From the NCBI GenBank assembly GCA_022843045.1, contig JALHOJ010000031.1, positions 1 through 42,969 on the forward strand: a DNA stretch of 42,969 nucleotides, written 5' to 3'. The translations under genes were made by a program, and so were the position numbers. This stretch comes from Phycisphaerales bacterium (GTDB taxonomy: Bacteria; Planctomycetota; Phycisphaerae; Phycisphaerales; UBA1924). Positions 1 to 7,749 of this stretch are shown here, one piece after another (positions within the stretch are counted from its first letter, which is position 1; each line of letters begins with the position of its first letter). Under the pieces are notes generated by a model. It worked only from the letters and a program-made list of their open reading frames with translations, searched no databases and had not been told where the DNA came from.

Positions 1-744
1 GAGGGCGGCTTCGTCGACGATGGGGCCGCGGGCGGTGTTGATCAGGATCGCGCTCGGCTTCATCAGCGCGAGCGTGCGGGCGTTGATGAGGCCGCGGGTC
101 TCGGGTGTGAGGGGCGTGTGGATGCTCACGATGTCGGCCTGGGCGAGGCCTTCTTCGAGCGAGACTCGCTTCGCGTTGAGCGGGGCCATTTCAAAGTCCA
201 GGTGGCGTGAGCGGGCGACGTAGAGCGTGCGCAGGCCGAAGCCGATGCCGCGGAGGGCGGTGGCGTAGCCGATTCGGCCCGCGCCGACGATGCAAAGGGT
301 CTTGCCGGTGATCTCGAGGCCCAGGAACTCCGCGGGGGCGAGCGGTCCTTCCTGGGCGAACTTGCCGCTGCGCACGTATCGATCGCCCTCACAGACGCGG
401 CGCGCGACCGCGAGCAGCAGGGCCCAGGCCATGTTCGCCGTGCCTTCGGTCACGGCGTGGGGCGTGTTGGTGACGATCACGCCCCGGCGTTTGCAAGCGG
501 CGAGATCAATGTTGTCCACGCCCACGGCGAAGTTGCACACGGCCCGCAACTGCGGCCCCGCGGCGTCAAGGAACTCGTCGTCGACGCGCTCGGAGACCCA
601 CGTGACGACGATCCCGCTGCCCTTGATGAACGCGAGCAGATCGGCGCGAGGGAGAGCACGCATGCTGGGCATCATGCGGACCGTGACGGGAGTGGGGCCC
701 AGGTCGGGGGTGGTGGGGACGCAGCGTGTGATGGTGAGGAGCAT
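1..744 (-). CDS. D-2-hydroxyacid dehydrogenase (3-phosphoglycerate or glyoxylate reductase type), C-terminus cut off by window edge
   Basis: NAD(P)-dependent oxidoreductase acting on D-2-hydroxyacids. The minus frame is open from ATG at 744 to base 1 (248 codons) with no stop, so the C-terminus lies outside the window. The translation has an N-terminal substrate-binding part ([15 protein letters not shown]), then [21 protein letters not shown], then the Rossmann fingerprint [12 protein letters not shown], and ends in the family signature [14 protein letters not shown], which carries the catalytic-site Arg region. Family membership is clear. The substrate (3-phosphoglycerate, glyoxylate/hydroxypyruvate or another) cannot be decided without the missing end. 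The start [13 protein letters not shown] fits the length of the family N-terminus. I see no strong Shine-Dalgarno site. The TauE/SafE gene lies 445 bp upstream on the same strand, too far for an obvious operon. Confidence 0.85.
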   Translation of the reverse strand, partial: MLLTITRCVPTTPDLGPTPVTVRMMPSMRALPRADLLAFIKGSGIVVTWVSERVDDEFLDAAGPQLRAVCNFAVGVDNIDLAACKRRGVIVTNTPHAVTEGTANMAWALLLAVARRVCEGDRYVRSGKFAQEGPLAPAEFLGLEITGKTLCIVGAGRIGYATALRGIGFGLRTLYVARSRHLDFEMAPLNAKRVSLEEGLAQADIVSIHTPLTPETRGLINARTLALMKPSAILINTARGPIVDEAAL

Positions 745-1189
745 GGTGAAGACCAATCAACGATGTGTGCAGCGGTGCGGCGTCGCGCTGGCCCCTCCGC
801 GAACGTGGCATCATACGAAGTGTGTCCGTTCCAGTGAAAGTGCCGAGCTTTCGCCACCACGTACCGCCGCGAGTCGCGGGTGAATCAAGGGGGCCGCGAT
901 CACAGGACTTTGCGGCTCTCTCAACTCGAGCGACGCTGTCGACACGCTTGCAAGCGGTCCTAGCCCCCGCGTCCAACTCTGTTCATCCGGGACTGCGCCT
1001 GTTGTGTCCGAGCTTCGAGCCTCGCGAAGTCGACTGCTGCGTCGAGAGTGGCGTGAGCCTTGTCGTGCGCATGCGGTAGTCTCTCATTTCGTGCGTCTGC
1101 CCGAGATGTCGGATCAAGTCACGCGGGCTGGCAGTCGGGGCAAGTCTCGTCCTGCGACGTTTCGTTCCTGCCTGCAGCCTCGGGTCTCG
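745..1189. other. 445-bp intergenic stretch with no supported gene
   Basis: Both flanking genes run on the minus strand. Open frames here (for example 765-1079 plus) are Arg/Ser/Pro-rich and have no recognisable domain. A weak stem (CTTCG/CGAAG near 1015-1031) is the only local structure I noticed. The stretch presumably holds the promoter of the dehydrogenase and the 3' end of the permease transcript. No convincing terminator or operator was found. Confidence 0.5.
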
Positions 1190-2032
1190 TCAGATCGCAC
1201 CGGCACCCATCGCGATGGCGAACGCGATCAGCGCGATGCCCACGATCCTTCGGAGCGAGGTGAGCGTGACCTTCGCGACGAGGCGTTGCCCAATAAGCGA
1301 CCCCGCGAGCGCGGCGGCGCAGCCGACGGCGACCAGCGGGGCGATGCCGGAATCGCGGACTTGGGAGACGATTGAGCCAAAGTCGATCACGTGCTTGCCC
1401 GATCCGATGATGCCCAGGGCGAACAACGCATACACCACCAGGCGCGAGCAGTCGACGAGCACGGATGCGACGACGCCCGTGGCGACGAACGCTTCCTTCG
1501 ACAAGCCGCAGCGGATCAGGAACGCGGAGCGAAGTGCCCCTTGGTGGCCGGAGAGGCCGCCGAAGAGCCCCGAGATCGCGCCGCCCAGCCAGAGCCACTT
1601 GCGGTCGAAGGCGAGGGCGTCAAACTTCGGGTGCAGCTCGGCGATCGCGAACGCGAGGATGATCGCGGCGATCACGAGCTTGACGATCGTAATGGAAAAC
1701 TCCCGGCCGTTCGTTCCAAACGTGTACTGGTGCAGCACGCCACCATCGGGCAGCGCAGTGGCCAGCAAGCCCAGCAACGCGGCCCCGAGGATCGCACAGA
1801 GCACGGCGGAAGGCGCGAATCGCAGCAGGACTTGCTTGTCGGCGTGCTTGCCGACGAGCCAGAGCTTGAAGAGGTTATTGGCAAGGTGCACCACCGCCGT
1901 GGCGCCCACAGCGACGGAAACAGGCACAAACACCGCGAACGCCGGCATCAGCAGCGTGCCCAGCCCGAAGCCGGAGAAAAACGTCAGGCCGGACGCCAGG
2001 AGAGCGACGATGGCGATGAGGGCGTAAGGCAT
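1190..2032 (-). CDS. TauE/SafE (TSUP) family membrane permease
   Basis: Integral inner-membrane protein of 280 residues, typical for the 4-toluene sulfonate uptake/sulfite exporter family, whose members move sulfite, sulfoacetate or related organosulfur anions. It begins with a hydrophobic segment (LIAIVALLASGLTFFSGFGLG) and has further membrane segments near residues 37-55, 75-95, 110-130, 145-160 (WLGGAISGLFGGLSGHQGA), 185-210 and 235-275. The two half-repeats carry the Gly-rich motifs GFGLGTLLMP and GGLSGHQGALRS expected of the family. The actual substrate is not deducible. The start ATG is preceded by a CT-rich repeat arm rather than a Shine-Dalgarno site. Transketolase ends 95 bp upstream on the same strand, so co-transcription is possible. 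Confidence 0.85.
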   Translation of the reverse strand: MPYALIAIVALLASGLTFFSGFGLGTLLMPAFAVFVPVSVAVGATAVVHLANNLFKLWLVGKHADKQVLLRFAPSAVLCAILGAALLGLLATALPDGGVLHQYTFGTNGREFSITIVKLVIAAIILAFAIAELHPKFDALAFDRKWLWLGGAISGLFGGLSGHQGALRSAFLIRCGLSKEAFVATGVVASVLVDCSRLVVYALFALGIIGSGKHVIDFGSIVSQVRDSGIAPLVAVGCAAALAGSLIGQRLVAKVTLTSLRRIVGIALIAFAIAMGAGAI

Positions 2033-2038
2033 GGAAAA

Positions 2039-2123
2039 GAGACGCAGAGACGAAGAGACAGAGAGACGAAGTGGTGACTTTCAAGACGCACGGCACTCCG
2101 TCTCTGCTTCTCTTCGTCTCTTC
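2039..2123. repeat. Dispersed inverted repeat, copy 1 (CAGAGAC/GACGAAG type)
   Basis: The 95-bp gap between the transketolase stop and the permease start is almost wholly an imperfect inverted repeat. The left arm is GA-rich and made of short units (gacgcagaga, cgaagagaca, gagagacgaa). The right arm is its CT-rich complement. A perfect 13-base pairing is AGAGACGAAGAGA at 2046-2058 with TCTCTTCGTCTCT at 2109-2121. It is one of at least five related copies in this window. In the transcript it would fold into a long hairpin directly before the permease start codon. Confidence 0.8.
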
Positions 2124-2127
2124 TTCC

Positions 2128-4098
2128 TCACACCACCTGCAACATCCCCATCACCTTCTTGACGATCGCGGCGTGATCCAGGCCGCAGAGGGTCAGGATT
2201 TCTTCGGGGGTGCGGCAGCTCTTGGGGATGCGCGTGACGTGCATCTGTTCGAGGCGGAAGCCGTCGCCCGAATCCAAGATGGCGTCGGCGATTGCGCTGC
2301 CGATGCCGCCGCCGAAGTTGTCTTCGACGCTGAGGACCAGGCCGCCATTGCTGGAGACAAGGTCGAGCAGAGCTTCGCGGTCAAACGGAATGCTGTAGAG
2401 GTCGACGAGGGTCGCGGAGATACCGGCCTTGTCGAGCGTTTCGATGGCCTTGTTGGCCTCGTGCACCATCGCGCCGGCGGCGCAGATCAGGATGTCGCGG
2501 CCTTCCTGCAGGGTTTCGAAGCCGCCCAGGTTGAAGACCTGATCATCGCTGTAGAGGAACTCGTGCTCGGGGCGGAGCGTCCGCATGTAGACCGCGCCTT
2601 CGTACTCGGCCATGACTTGCGTGAGTGCGTACGCGGCGAAGGCGTCGCTGGGCTGAAGGATGTAGCAGCCGGGGTTGCCGCGGTGGTCCTTCATCGTGGT
2701 GAACGAGCGGAAGAACGCGACGTCGGGCAGGCTCATCTGGCTGGGACCGTCGGCGGCGAGGGTGATGCCGCTGTGGCTTCCGACGATCTTGAGGTTCGCG
2801 CCTGAGTAGATCGCCATTTCGATCTGGTCGTAGGCGCGGGTGATGAACTTGCTGAAGCTCGAACAGAAGGGAATCTTGCCCGCGGCAGACAAGCCCACGC
2901 CCACGCTGAACATGTTCTGCTCGGCGATCTTGCACTCGATGAACCGGCTGCTGGTGGCGGGGTCCTTCTTGACCATTTCGGCGAAGGTGCTGTTGGACAC
3001 GTCGGCATCGAGCACGACGATGTCGGGGTTGGCCTTGCACAGTTCGCGCAGGGCGATGCCATACGCGCGACGGGTCGCGAGGCTGCCGCTCTGGTAGACG
3101 GCTTCCATGTCCATCTTCTTCATCGCTTCGCGAAGGGAGGCGATTTCGGTGCTGCGGGCGGGCTTTTCCTTGGCCTGCGCGGGCGGCTGGATGGTGAATT
3201 GGTCGGTGTTGCTGAGCGAACTGGTGAGTTCCAGGCGGCGCGATTCAAGTTCGGTGATGGCGCGCTTGAGTTGATCGCCGGTCGGCGGCTTGCCGTGCCA
3301 GCCGCCGCCCTGGATGCTGGGCGAGCCCCAGCCCTTGACGGTCTTGGCGACGATGGCGAGGGGCTTGCCAGATTTTTCGCCGCTGGCCTCGATGAATGCG
3401 TCGAAGGCCTTCTTGATCTGGCTGGGGTTGTGCCCGTCGATCACGATCACTTCGTAGCCAAACGCATCGAGGCGCTTGGCGAGCGAGTCGGCGCTCTGCT
3501 GGCCGCTCACGCGATCCGCCTGGCCATACTCGTTGCAGTTGAAGATCGGAAGGATGTTCTTGAGCTTGCGATCGATGATGAAGTCCAGCGCCTCGGTGAT
3601 CTGGCCTTCGCGAGATTCGCCATCGCCCACGATGCAGTACACGCGGCGGTCCGTGCCGTCCAGGCGTGCCGCCTCAGCAACGCCCGCCGCGGCGGAGAGG
3701 CCCTGGCCCAGACTGCCGGTTGCGGCGTCGAAGAAGGGGAAGCCTTCCATCGGGTTGGGGTGGCCGTCGAGCACGCTGGTGGTGGCGCGGAGGGTCTTGA
3801 GGTCTTCGACCTTGAGCTTGACGCGCTTGGCGGGGTCCTTGCCGACCATCACGCCCAGTTTCGCGCACGCTGCGTAGACCGCCGGCACGGCGTGGCCTTC
3901 GGAGAGCATGAGGCGGTCGCTGGTGGGATAGTCGGGATGATCGGGGCTCCACCGCATCGTGTTGAAGAGCAGCACGGTGACGATGTGGCCAATGCTCGAC
4001 GCGGATGTGGGGTGCCCGCTCCCTGCGGCAGCGCACATCTCGAGGCTGAGACGATCGATTTCAATGGCTTGAGCGTGCACGACGGCGTCGAACGACAT
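2128..4098 (-). CDS. tkt: Transketolase
   Basis: Thiamine-diphosphate enzyme of the pentose phosphate pathway that moves two-carbon ketol units between sugar phosphates in the cytoplasm. The 656-residue product matches full-length bacterial transketolases (about 660). Visible motifs include GSGHPTSASS and EGHAVPA in the N-terminal diphosphate domain, the ThDP/metal motif GDGESREGQ, and the Pyr-domain motif IAEQNM, which carries the activating Glu. The start at 4098 (MSFDAVVHAQ) is chosen over an in-frame ATG at 4182 because GGAGG stands 8 bases before it and the extra 28 residues would lie in an inverted repeat. The permease gene follows 95 bp downstream, separated by repeat copy 1. A single-ORF transketolase rather than a split one is used here. 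Confidence 0.95.
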   Translation of the reverse strand: MSFDAVVHAQAIEIDRLSLEMCAAAGSGHPTSASSIGHIVTVLLFNTMRWSPDHPDYPTSDRLMLSEGHAVPAVYAACAKLGVMVGKDPAKRVKLKVEDLKTLRATTSVLDGHPNPMEGFPFFDAATGSLGQGLSAAAGVAEAARLDGTDRRVYCIVGDGESREGQITEALDFIIDRKLKNILPIFNCNEYGQADRVSGQQSADSLAKRLDAFGYEVIVIDGHNPSQIKKAFDAFIEASGEKSGKPLAIVAKTVKGWGSPSIQGGGWHGKPPTGDQLKRAITELESRRLELTSSLSNTDQFTIQPPAQAKEKPARSTEIASLREAMKKMDMEAVYQSGSLATRRAYGIALRELCKANPDIVVLDADVSNSTFAEMVKKDPATSSRFIECKIAEQNMFSVGVGLSAAGKIPFCSSFSKFITRAYDQIEMAIYSGANLKIVGSHSGITLAADGPSQMSLPDVAFFRSFTTMKDHRGNPGCYILQPSDAFAAYALTQVMAEYEGAVYMRTLRPEHEFLYSDDQVFNLGGFETLQEGRDILICAAGAMVHEANKAIETLDKAGISATLVDLYSIPFDREALLDLVSSNGGLVLSVEDNFGGGIGSAIADAILDSGDGFRLEQMHVTRIPKSCRTPEEILTLCGLDHAAIVKKVMGMLQVV

Positions 4099-4118
4099 GG
4101 CAACCTCCGGGGGAATGG
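4091..4118 (-). promoter_or_regulatory. Shine-Dalgarno site deciding the transketolase start
   Basis: Reading the minus strand, CCCCCGGAGGTTGCC precedes ATG at 4098. GGAGG sits about 6-8 bases upstream. This is one of few strong ribosome-binding sites in the window and argues against the longer frame starting at 4182. Confidence 0.75.
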
Positions 4119-4136
4119 GGCAAAGCGAAGACCGGT

Positions 4137-4318
4137 TCACCACGCAGAACCACGGGGAGCCACGGAGGGGAAGACGGAGCAAGGCGGGAAGAGTGGGGGC
4201 GGGTCGTCAAGTGCTTGCCAGTCGCGGCAGTTCGAATCTTGCTCAGCGAGTAAACCCAACTCTCGTTGTCTTTCTCCGTGTCTTCTACTTCGTGGCTCTC
4301 TGTGGCCCTCCGTGGTAA
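4137..4318. repeat. Dispersed inverted repeat, copy 2 (CCACGGAG type)
   Basis: The left arm near 4137-4180 is built of roughly 10-base units (ccacgcagaa, ccacggggag, ccacggaggg, gaagacggag). The right arm near 4270-4317 is its imperfect reverse complement (cgtggctctc, tgtggccctc, cgtggtaatt). The arms share CCACG-AG spacing and GAAGAC, separated by about 95 bp. It lies between the divergent transketolase and TetR genes. The unit differs slightly from copy 1 (CACGGAG rather than CAGAGAC) but the design is the same. Confidence 0.75.
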
Positions 4319-4614
4319 TTCTTCTTCCTGTCAAAACGCAAACCGACCACGGCCTGTTGCAGCCGCTGGGGAGCCGCTTCCGCTGCGGGAGGTCTCCCCG
4401 GACAACACACTCAATCTGCACCTTGCAAATCAGGCACAGACCACGATCTGATTGCGAATCGACCCGGCACAACCGGCCGAACACGCCAGAGTAGCGCGTT
4501 TCGGGACGCAAGACCCCCGATCTGGCCTCGCCAACCCGGATTTTCCTCGGTTTGGGCCCAATACCCGTTGGCCGGGAGTGATTGGTGAAACTTCACGATC
4601 ATGCCGGAATCCGA

Positions 4615-4659
4615 TGAACGTTGTTCAGTGAACAGTGTATACTGAATGAACATCGTTCA
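4615..4659. promoter_or_regulatory. Paired palindromic operator for the TetR regulator, with a possible -10 between the sites
   Basis: Two copies of TGAAC-N3-GTTCA occur: TGAACGTTGTTCA (4615-4627) and TGAACATCGTTCA (4647-4659), with centres 32 bp apart (three helical turns). A further GTTCAGTGAAC (4623-4633) overlaps the first. TATACT at 4638-4643 could be a -10 hexamer lying between the two sites. The TetR start codon follows 22 bp downstream. Palindromes of this kind just before a TetR gene are typical autoregulatory operators. Binding is inferred from position and symmetry. Confidence 0.7.
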
Positions 4660-4681
4660 CTGAAAAGCCGATCCCAACCCC

Positions 4682-5491
4682 ATGCCCGCTCGCTCCGCCC
4701 CAACTCGTCCGACGATCTCTGCCAAGGCTGCTCCCAGCGACGCGGCGGCTCGTCGGCAGAAGGACAACGCCGCGGCTGCGGCCCGAATCATCGCGGCGGC
4801 CCGTCGGCTTTTCGTCAAGCACGGGTTTGACAGCGTCTCGATGCGGCAGATCGCCTCCGCGGCAAAGTACACGCCCGGCGCGTTGTACGTCCACTTCCAG
4901 GACAAGCGCGACCTGATCTTCGCGATGCTCAAGCAGGACTTTGAGGCATTTGACGCAGGGATGGCCGACGCGTTCAACATTGCCGATCCGGTCGAGCGCC
5001 TGCGGCTGATGGGGCGGGGTTATGTTCGCTTTGCGCTCGAGCATCCGCACCATTACAAGCTGATGTTCATGACCGAGCCGCCAGAGGACTTCGCGGCCCA
5101 GTCCGAGCGGCTGTCGCAGGGCAGCAACTGCCCGCACGCCAACTCTGATCGGGAGGGGTACAACGCGTGCCGGATGACGGTGGCGGAATGCATCCAGCAG
5201 GGTCGGTTTGCGCCGGGCCTGACGGACCTTGAGAAAGTGACGCAGGCGACGTGGGGCTGCGTGCATGGCGTCGCGAGTTTGTTCATCACGCACGGCCAGA
5301 TGCCCTGGGCGCGCTTCACCGATCCGCTGGGGGCGGCGTTCACCGCGATCGACATTCATCTGGCGGGCCAGACGCGCGGGGCGCGGGTGCCGACGCCGAG
5401 CCATGATGGAGGGCCGCGCGTGCAGGTGGGTGGTGACGCTGAGCAGCACCGCAGCGGGCCAGAAAGACAGGGCTCGCACCCTCCGCCGTGA
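4682..5491 (+). CDS. TetR/AcrR family transcriptional regulator
   Basis: DNA-binding repressor-type protein of 269 residues. The N-terminal HTH spans about residues 33-80, with the recognition part MRQIASAAKYTPGALYVHF followed by the family's KRDLIFAML turn. The C-terminal ligand/dimer region (about 95-200) has a WGCVHGVASL segment like that of the WHG-type TetR C-terminal domain. The last 40-50 residues are polar and Pro/Gly-rich with no clear fold and may be a disordered tail. The first 30 residues are also Ala/Pro/Ser-rich. It lies directly upstream of, and in line with, the export genes, so it most likely controls that operon and itself through the palindromes at 4615-4659. The inducer is unknown. 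Confidence 0.9.
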   Translation: MPARSAPTRPTISAKAAPSDAAARRQKDNAAAAARIIAAARRLFVKHGFDSVSMRQIASAAKYTPGALYVHFQDKRDLIFAMLKQDFEAFDAGMADAFNIADPVERLRLMGRGYVRFALEHPHHYKLMFMTEPPEDFAAQSERLSQGSNCPHANSDREGYNACRMTVAECIQQGRFAPGLTDLEKVTQATWGCVHGVASLFITHGQMPWARFTDPLGAAFTAIDIHLAGQTRGARVPTPSHDGGPRVQVGGDAEQHRSGPERQGSHPPP

Positions 5492-5572
5492 TGCTCCACT
5501 GTTCTGCTCCCTTGGTTCTCTGGTTCGCTGGCCCGCTCGCTCCGTCCCTTCCTTCTCTTTCGAGACGCACCA

Positions 5573-6727
5573 ATGCTCCGCATCGCCATTAGCATGATCA
5601 TGGGCGACCGCCTCAAGTACCTGGGCCTCCTCGTTGGGCTCTCGTTCGCGGCGATGCTCATCACGCAGCAGGCGTCGATCTTCATGGGCTACACGCAGCG
5701 CATGTGGGCGCCGATCGAGGACCAGCCGAATGTGGACATCTGGGTGATGGACCCGCAGGTGCGGTCCACGCAGGACGCCAAGCACATGCAGGACACGATC
5801 CTGCAGCGGGTGCGGGGCGTTGAGGGCGTGGAATGGGCGGTGCCCATGTATCGGGGCAGCCTCAACGCGCAACTCTCCAACGGCACGCAGGAGCTTTCGA
5901 CCCTCATCGGCATTGACGACTCCACGCTGCTGGGCGGGCCCCACAAGATGATCGAGGGATCGATCTTCGATCTGCGCCAGGCCGACGCCGTCATCGTCGA
6001 GAAGCGAGCAGCAGAAGGCGATCTGCGATTCAACCTGCCCGATGGCACGACCCGCCCGCTCGCAGCAGGCGACAGCATCAGCATCAACGACCGCTCCGCG
6101 CGGGTGGTGGGGATTTGTGAGAATAACTACCCGTTCTACTGGCAGCCTGTGATCTACACCACGTTCTCTCGCGCGATGCTGTACGCTCCGCAGGAACGCA
6201 AGTTGATGACGTATGTGCTGGTGGACGCGAAAGAAGGCGTGGATCATCAGGTTCTCGCGGACCGCATCTCCGCCGCGACCGGGATGAAGGCGCGCACGAG
6301 CTGGGACTTTGCGCGGATGACGATGAAGTACACGCTCGACAAGACCGGCATCCTGGTGAACTTCGGCATCACCGTCGGCCTGGGCTTCGTGATCGGCCTT
6401 CTGGTGTGCGGCCAGACCTTTTTCAACTTCATCGTGGACAACACGCGCCTGTTTGGGGCGCTCAAGGCGCTGGGGCTGTCGGATGGTCGTCTGCTGCAGA
6501 TGATCGCGGTGCAGGTGCTCGTAGTGGGCGCCATCGGCTTTGGGCTGGGCGCAGGCCTTGCCGCCATAGCTGGCATGCTTCTTCCGTATGTCGGCGTCGG
6601 TTTTTACATGCCCTGGCAACTGCTCGTGGGCGCGGGCGTGGGCGTCCTGGGCATCTGCCTCGTCAGTGCGTTTCTTTCCGCTATTCGTATCGTGCGGCTC
6701 GAACCCGCGGTGGTCTTCAAGGCCTGA
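5573..6727 (+). CDS. ABC transporter permease, DevC/MacB-like
   Basis: Membrane subunit of an ABC exporter, 384 residues. An N-terminal transmembrane helix (YLGLLVGLSFAAMLI) is followed by a large periplasmic MacB-PCD-type domain (about residues 45-260) and three C-terminal helices (near 265-290, 315-345 and 350-375), the FtsX-like topology of DevC and MacB permeases. The C-terminal end (IRIVRLEPAVVFKA) matches the usual 'P..ALR' ending of FtsX-like permeases. It stands 81 bp after the TetR gene, and the ATPase and fusion-protein genes follow, so the product should form a tripartite exporter with them and the outer-membrane factor. The 25 bases before the ATG are CT-rich with no Shine-Dalgarno site. 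Confidence 0.88.
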   Translation: MLRIAISMIMGDRLKYLGLLVGLSFAAMLITQQASIFMGYTQRMWAPIEDQPNVDIWVMDPQVRSTQDAKHMQDTILQRVRGVEGVEWAVPMYRGSLNAQLSNGTQELSTLIGIDDSTLLGGPHKMIEGSIFDLRQADAVIVEKRAAEGDLRFNLPDGTTRPLAAGDSISINDRSARVVGICENNYPFYWQPVIYTTFSRAMLYAPQERKLMTYVLVDAKEGVDHQVLADRISAATGMKARTSWDFARMTMKYTLDKTGILVNFGITVGLGFVIGLLVCGQTFFNFIVDNTRLFGALKALGLSDGRLLQMIAVQVLVVGAIGFGLGAGLAAIAGMLLPYVGVGFYMPWQLLVGAGVGVLGICLVSAFLSAIRIVRLEPAVVFKA

Positions 6728-6758
6728 ACCAGTTGAAGCGTAGATTGTCACCTCTCCA

Positions 6759-6894
6759 CTTCAGCACAGACAGACTGAGATGAAGACGATCAGGAGAAGT
6801 GACCGTCATGAAGGCTGACGCAAACATCTGTCGACGACTCCAACAATCCGATCTTCCCTCCTCCTTCTCCTGATCACTGTGTCGCTGTGCTGAA
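6759..6894. repeat. Dispersed inverted repeat, copy 3 (TCAGCACAG...GATCAGGAG subtype)
   Basis: It fills most of the 185-bp gap between the permease and ATPase genes. Perfectly paired blocks are TCAGCACAG (6761-6769) with CTGTGCTGA (6885-6893), and GATCAGGAGAAG (6788-6799) with CTTCTCCTGATC (6864-6875). The loop region resembles that of copy 4 (8979-9129), which shows that the whole element, not only its ends, is duplicated in the locus. Confidence 0.82.
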
Positions 6895-6912
6895 AACGAA
6901 GAACCAACACCC

Positions 6913-7683
6913 ATGCTGACCGCCTCTCAACCATCTCCTTCCTTCGTCACCGGCTCCGGCCCCGTCGCCGTCAGTTGCAAAGGGGTCACCAAGACCTACG
7001 GCAAGGGCGACTCCGCCGTGCGAGCTTTGCGGGGCGTCGACATCGACGTGCACAAGGGTGAACTGCTCATGCTCGTGGGTCCTAGCGGCTGCGGCAAGAC
7101 CACGCTGATCAGCGTCGTCGCGGGCGTGCTGGATCGCGATGGTGGCGAGTGCAGCGTCCTGGGGCAGGACTTCGCGAAGATGAACTCGGGGCAGAAGGCG
7201 GCGTTCCGTGCTGTGAACGTCGGGTTCGTGTTCCAGGCGTTTAACCTGATTCCCACGCTCACGATTGCTGAGAATGTCGCAGTGCCGCTGCTCATTCAGG
7301 GTGTCGGTCGGAAGGAAGCCATCAAGCGAGCCCGCGATGTGCTGGGGCTGGTGGGCCTGGGCAACCGCACCAACGACGAGCCTCGCCGGCTCTCGGGCGG
7401 CCAGCAGCAGCGCGTGGCGATCTCCCGCGCGATCGTGCACAAGCCCAAGCTGCTCGTCTGCGACGAACCCACCAGCGCGCTCGACCACGTCACGGGACAG
7501 AAGGTGATGGAGCTGCTCCGCAGCGTCGCGGCGGGCGAGGACCTTTCGCTCGTGGTCGTGACACACGACCAGCGCATCTTTGAATTCGCCGACCGCATCG
7601 CTGAAATGGACGACGGCCACATCGTCCGCATCACCCAGGGGCAAGGCCTGCGCACCTCAGCCAGCCACGATCCAGCCAAGTAG
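6913..7683 (+). CDS. ABC transporter ATP-binding protein, DevA/LolD/MacB-like
   Basis: Cytoplasmic ATPase subunit, 256 residues. All nucleotide-binding motifs are intact: Walker A GPSGCGKT (56-63), Q-loop Gln in FVFQAFNLIPTLT (about 108), signature LSGGQQQR (160-167), Walker B LLVCDE with the catalytic Glu (180-185), D-loop SALD and the H-loop VVVTHDQ. The FVFQ.FNLIP.LT..ENV segment is typical of the MacB/LolD/DevA group that couples to FtsX-like permeases. It lies between the matching permease (5573-6727) and the membrane fusion gene. The first 15 residues are a poorly conserved Ser/Pro extension, so the true start could be slightly later. Confidence 0.93.
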   Translation: MLTASQPSPSFVTGSGPVAVSCKGVTKTYGKGDSAVRALRGVDIDVHKGELLMLVGPSGCGKTTLISVVAGVLDRDGGECSVLGQDFAKMNSGQKAAFRAVNVGFVFQAFNLIPTLTIAENVAVPLLIQGVGRKEAIKRARDVLGLVGLGNRTNDEPRRLSGGQQQRVAISRAIVHKPKLLVCDEPTSALDHVTGQKVMELLRSVAAGEDLSLVVVTHDQRIFEFADRIAEMDDGHIVRITQGQGLRTSASHDPAK

Positions 7684-7749
7684 TCCGCTCAATCTGCCTC
7701 CACCGTTCTCCTTTCTCCGCTCTCTCCTCTCCGCTCTCTGGAGCACCCC

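Larger units (their letters stand above)
4099..4681. other. 583-bp divergent intergenic region between tkt and the TetR gene
   Basis: It contains repeat copy 2 (4137-4318) and, at its right end, the paired TGAAC palindromes (4615-4659). Between them, about 4320-4600, I see no supported gene. A small GTGAA-AC-TTCAC inverted repeat lies at 4585-4596 and a GGGGAG/CTCCCC pairing near 4370-4402. Neither has a known role. Confidence 0.5.

Noticed and set aside
566..976. Minus-strand frame upstream of the dehydrogenase start (136 codons)
   Set aside because: It is in another frame than the dehydrogenase, His/Arg-rich, and overlaps the gene's true N-terminal coding part.
3199..4494. A 431-codon plus-strand frame opposite transketolase
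   Set aside because: Antisense to a fully motif-complete transketolase; no domain in the translation.
4625..6751. A 708-codon open frame on the minus strand opposite the TetR and permease genes
   Set aside because: The product is His/Arg/Asp-rich without any domain. It runs antisense to two clear genes. Such long antisense frames arise in high-GC DNA from codon bias.
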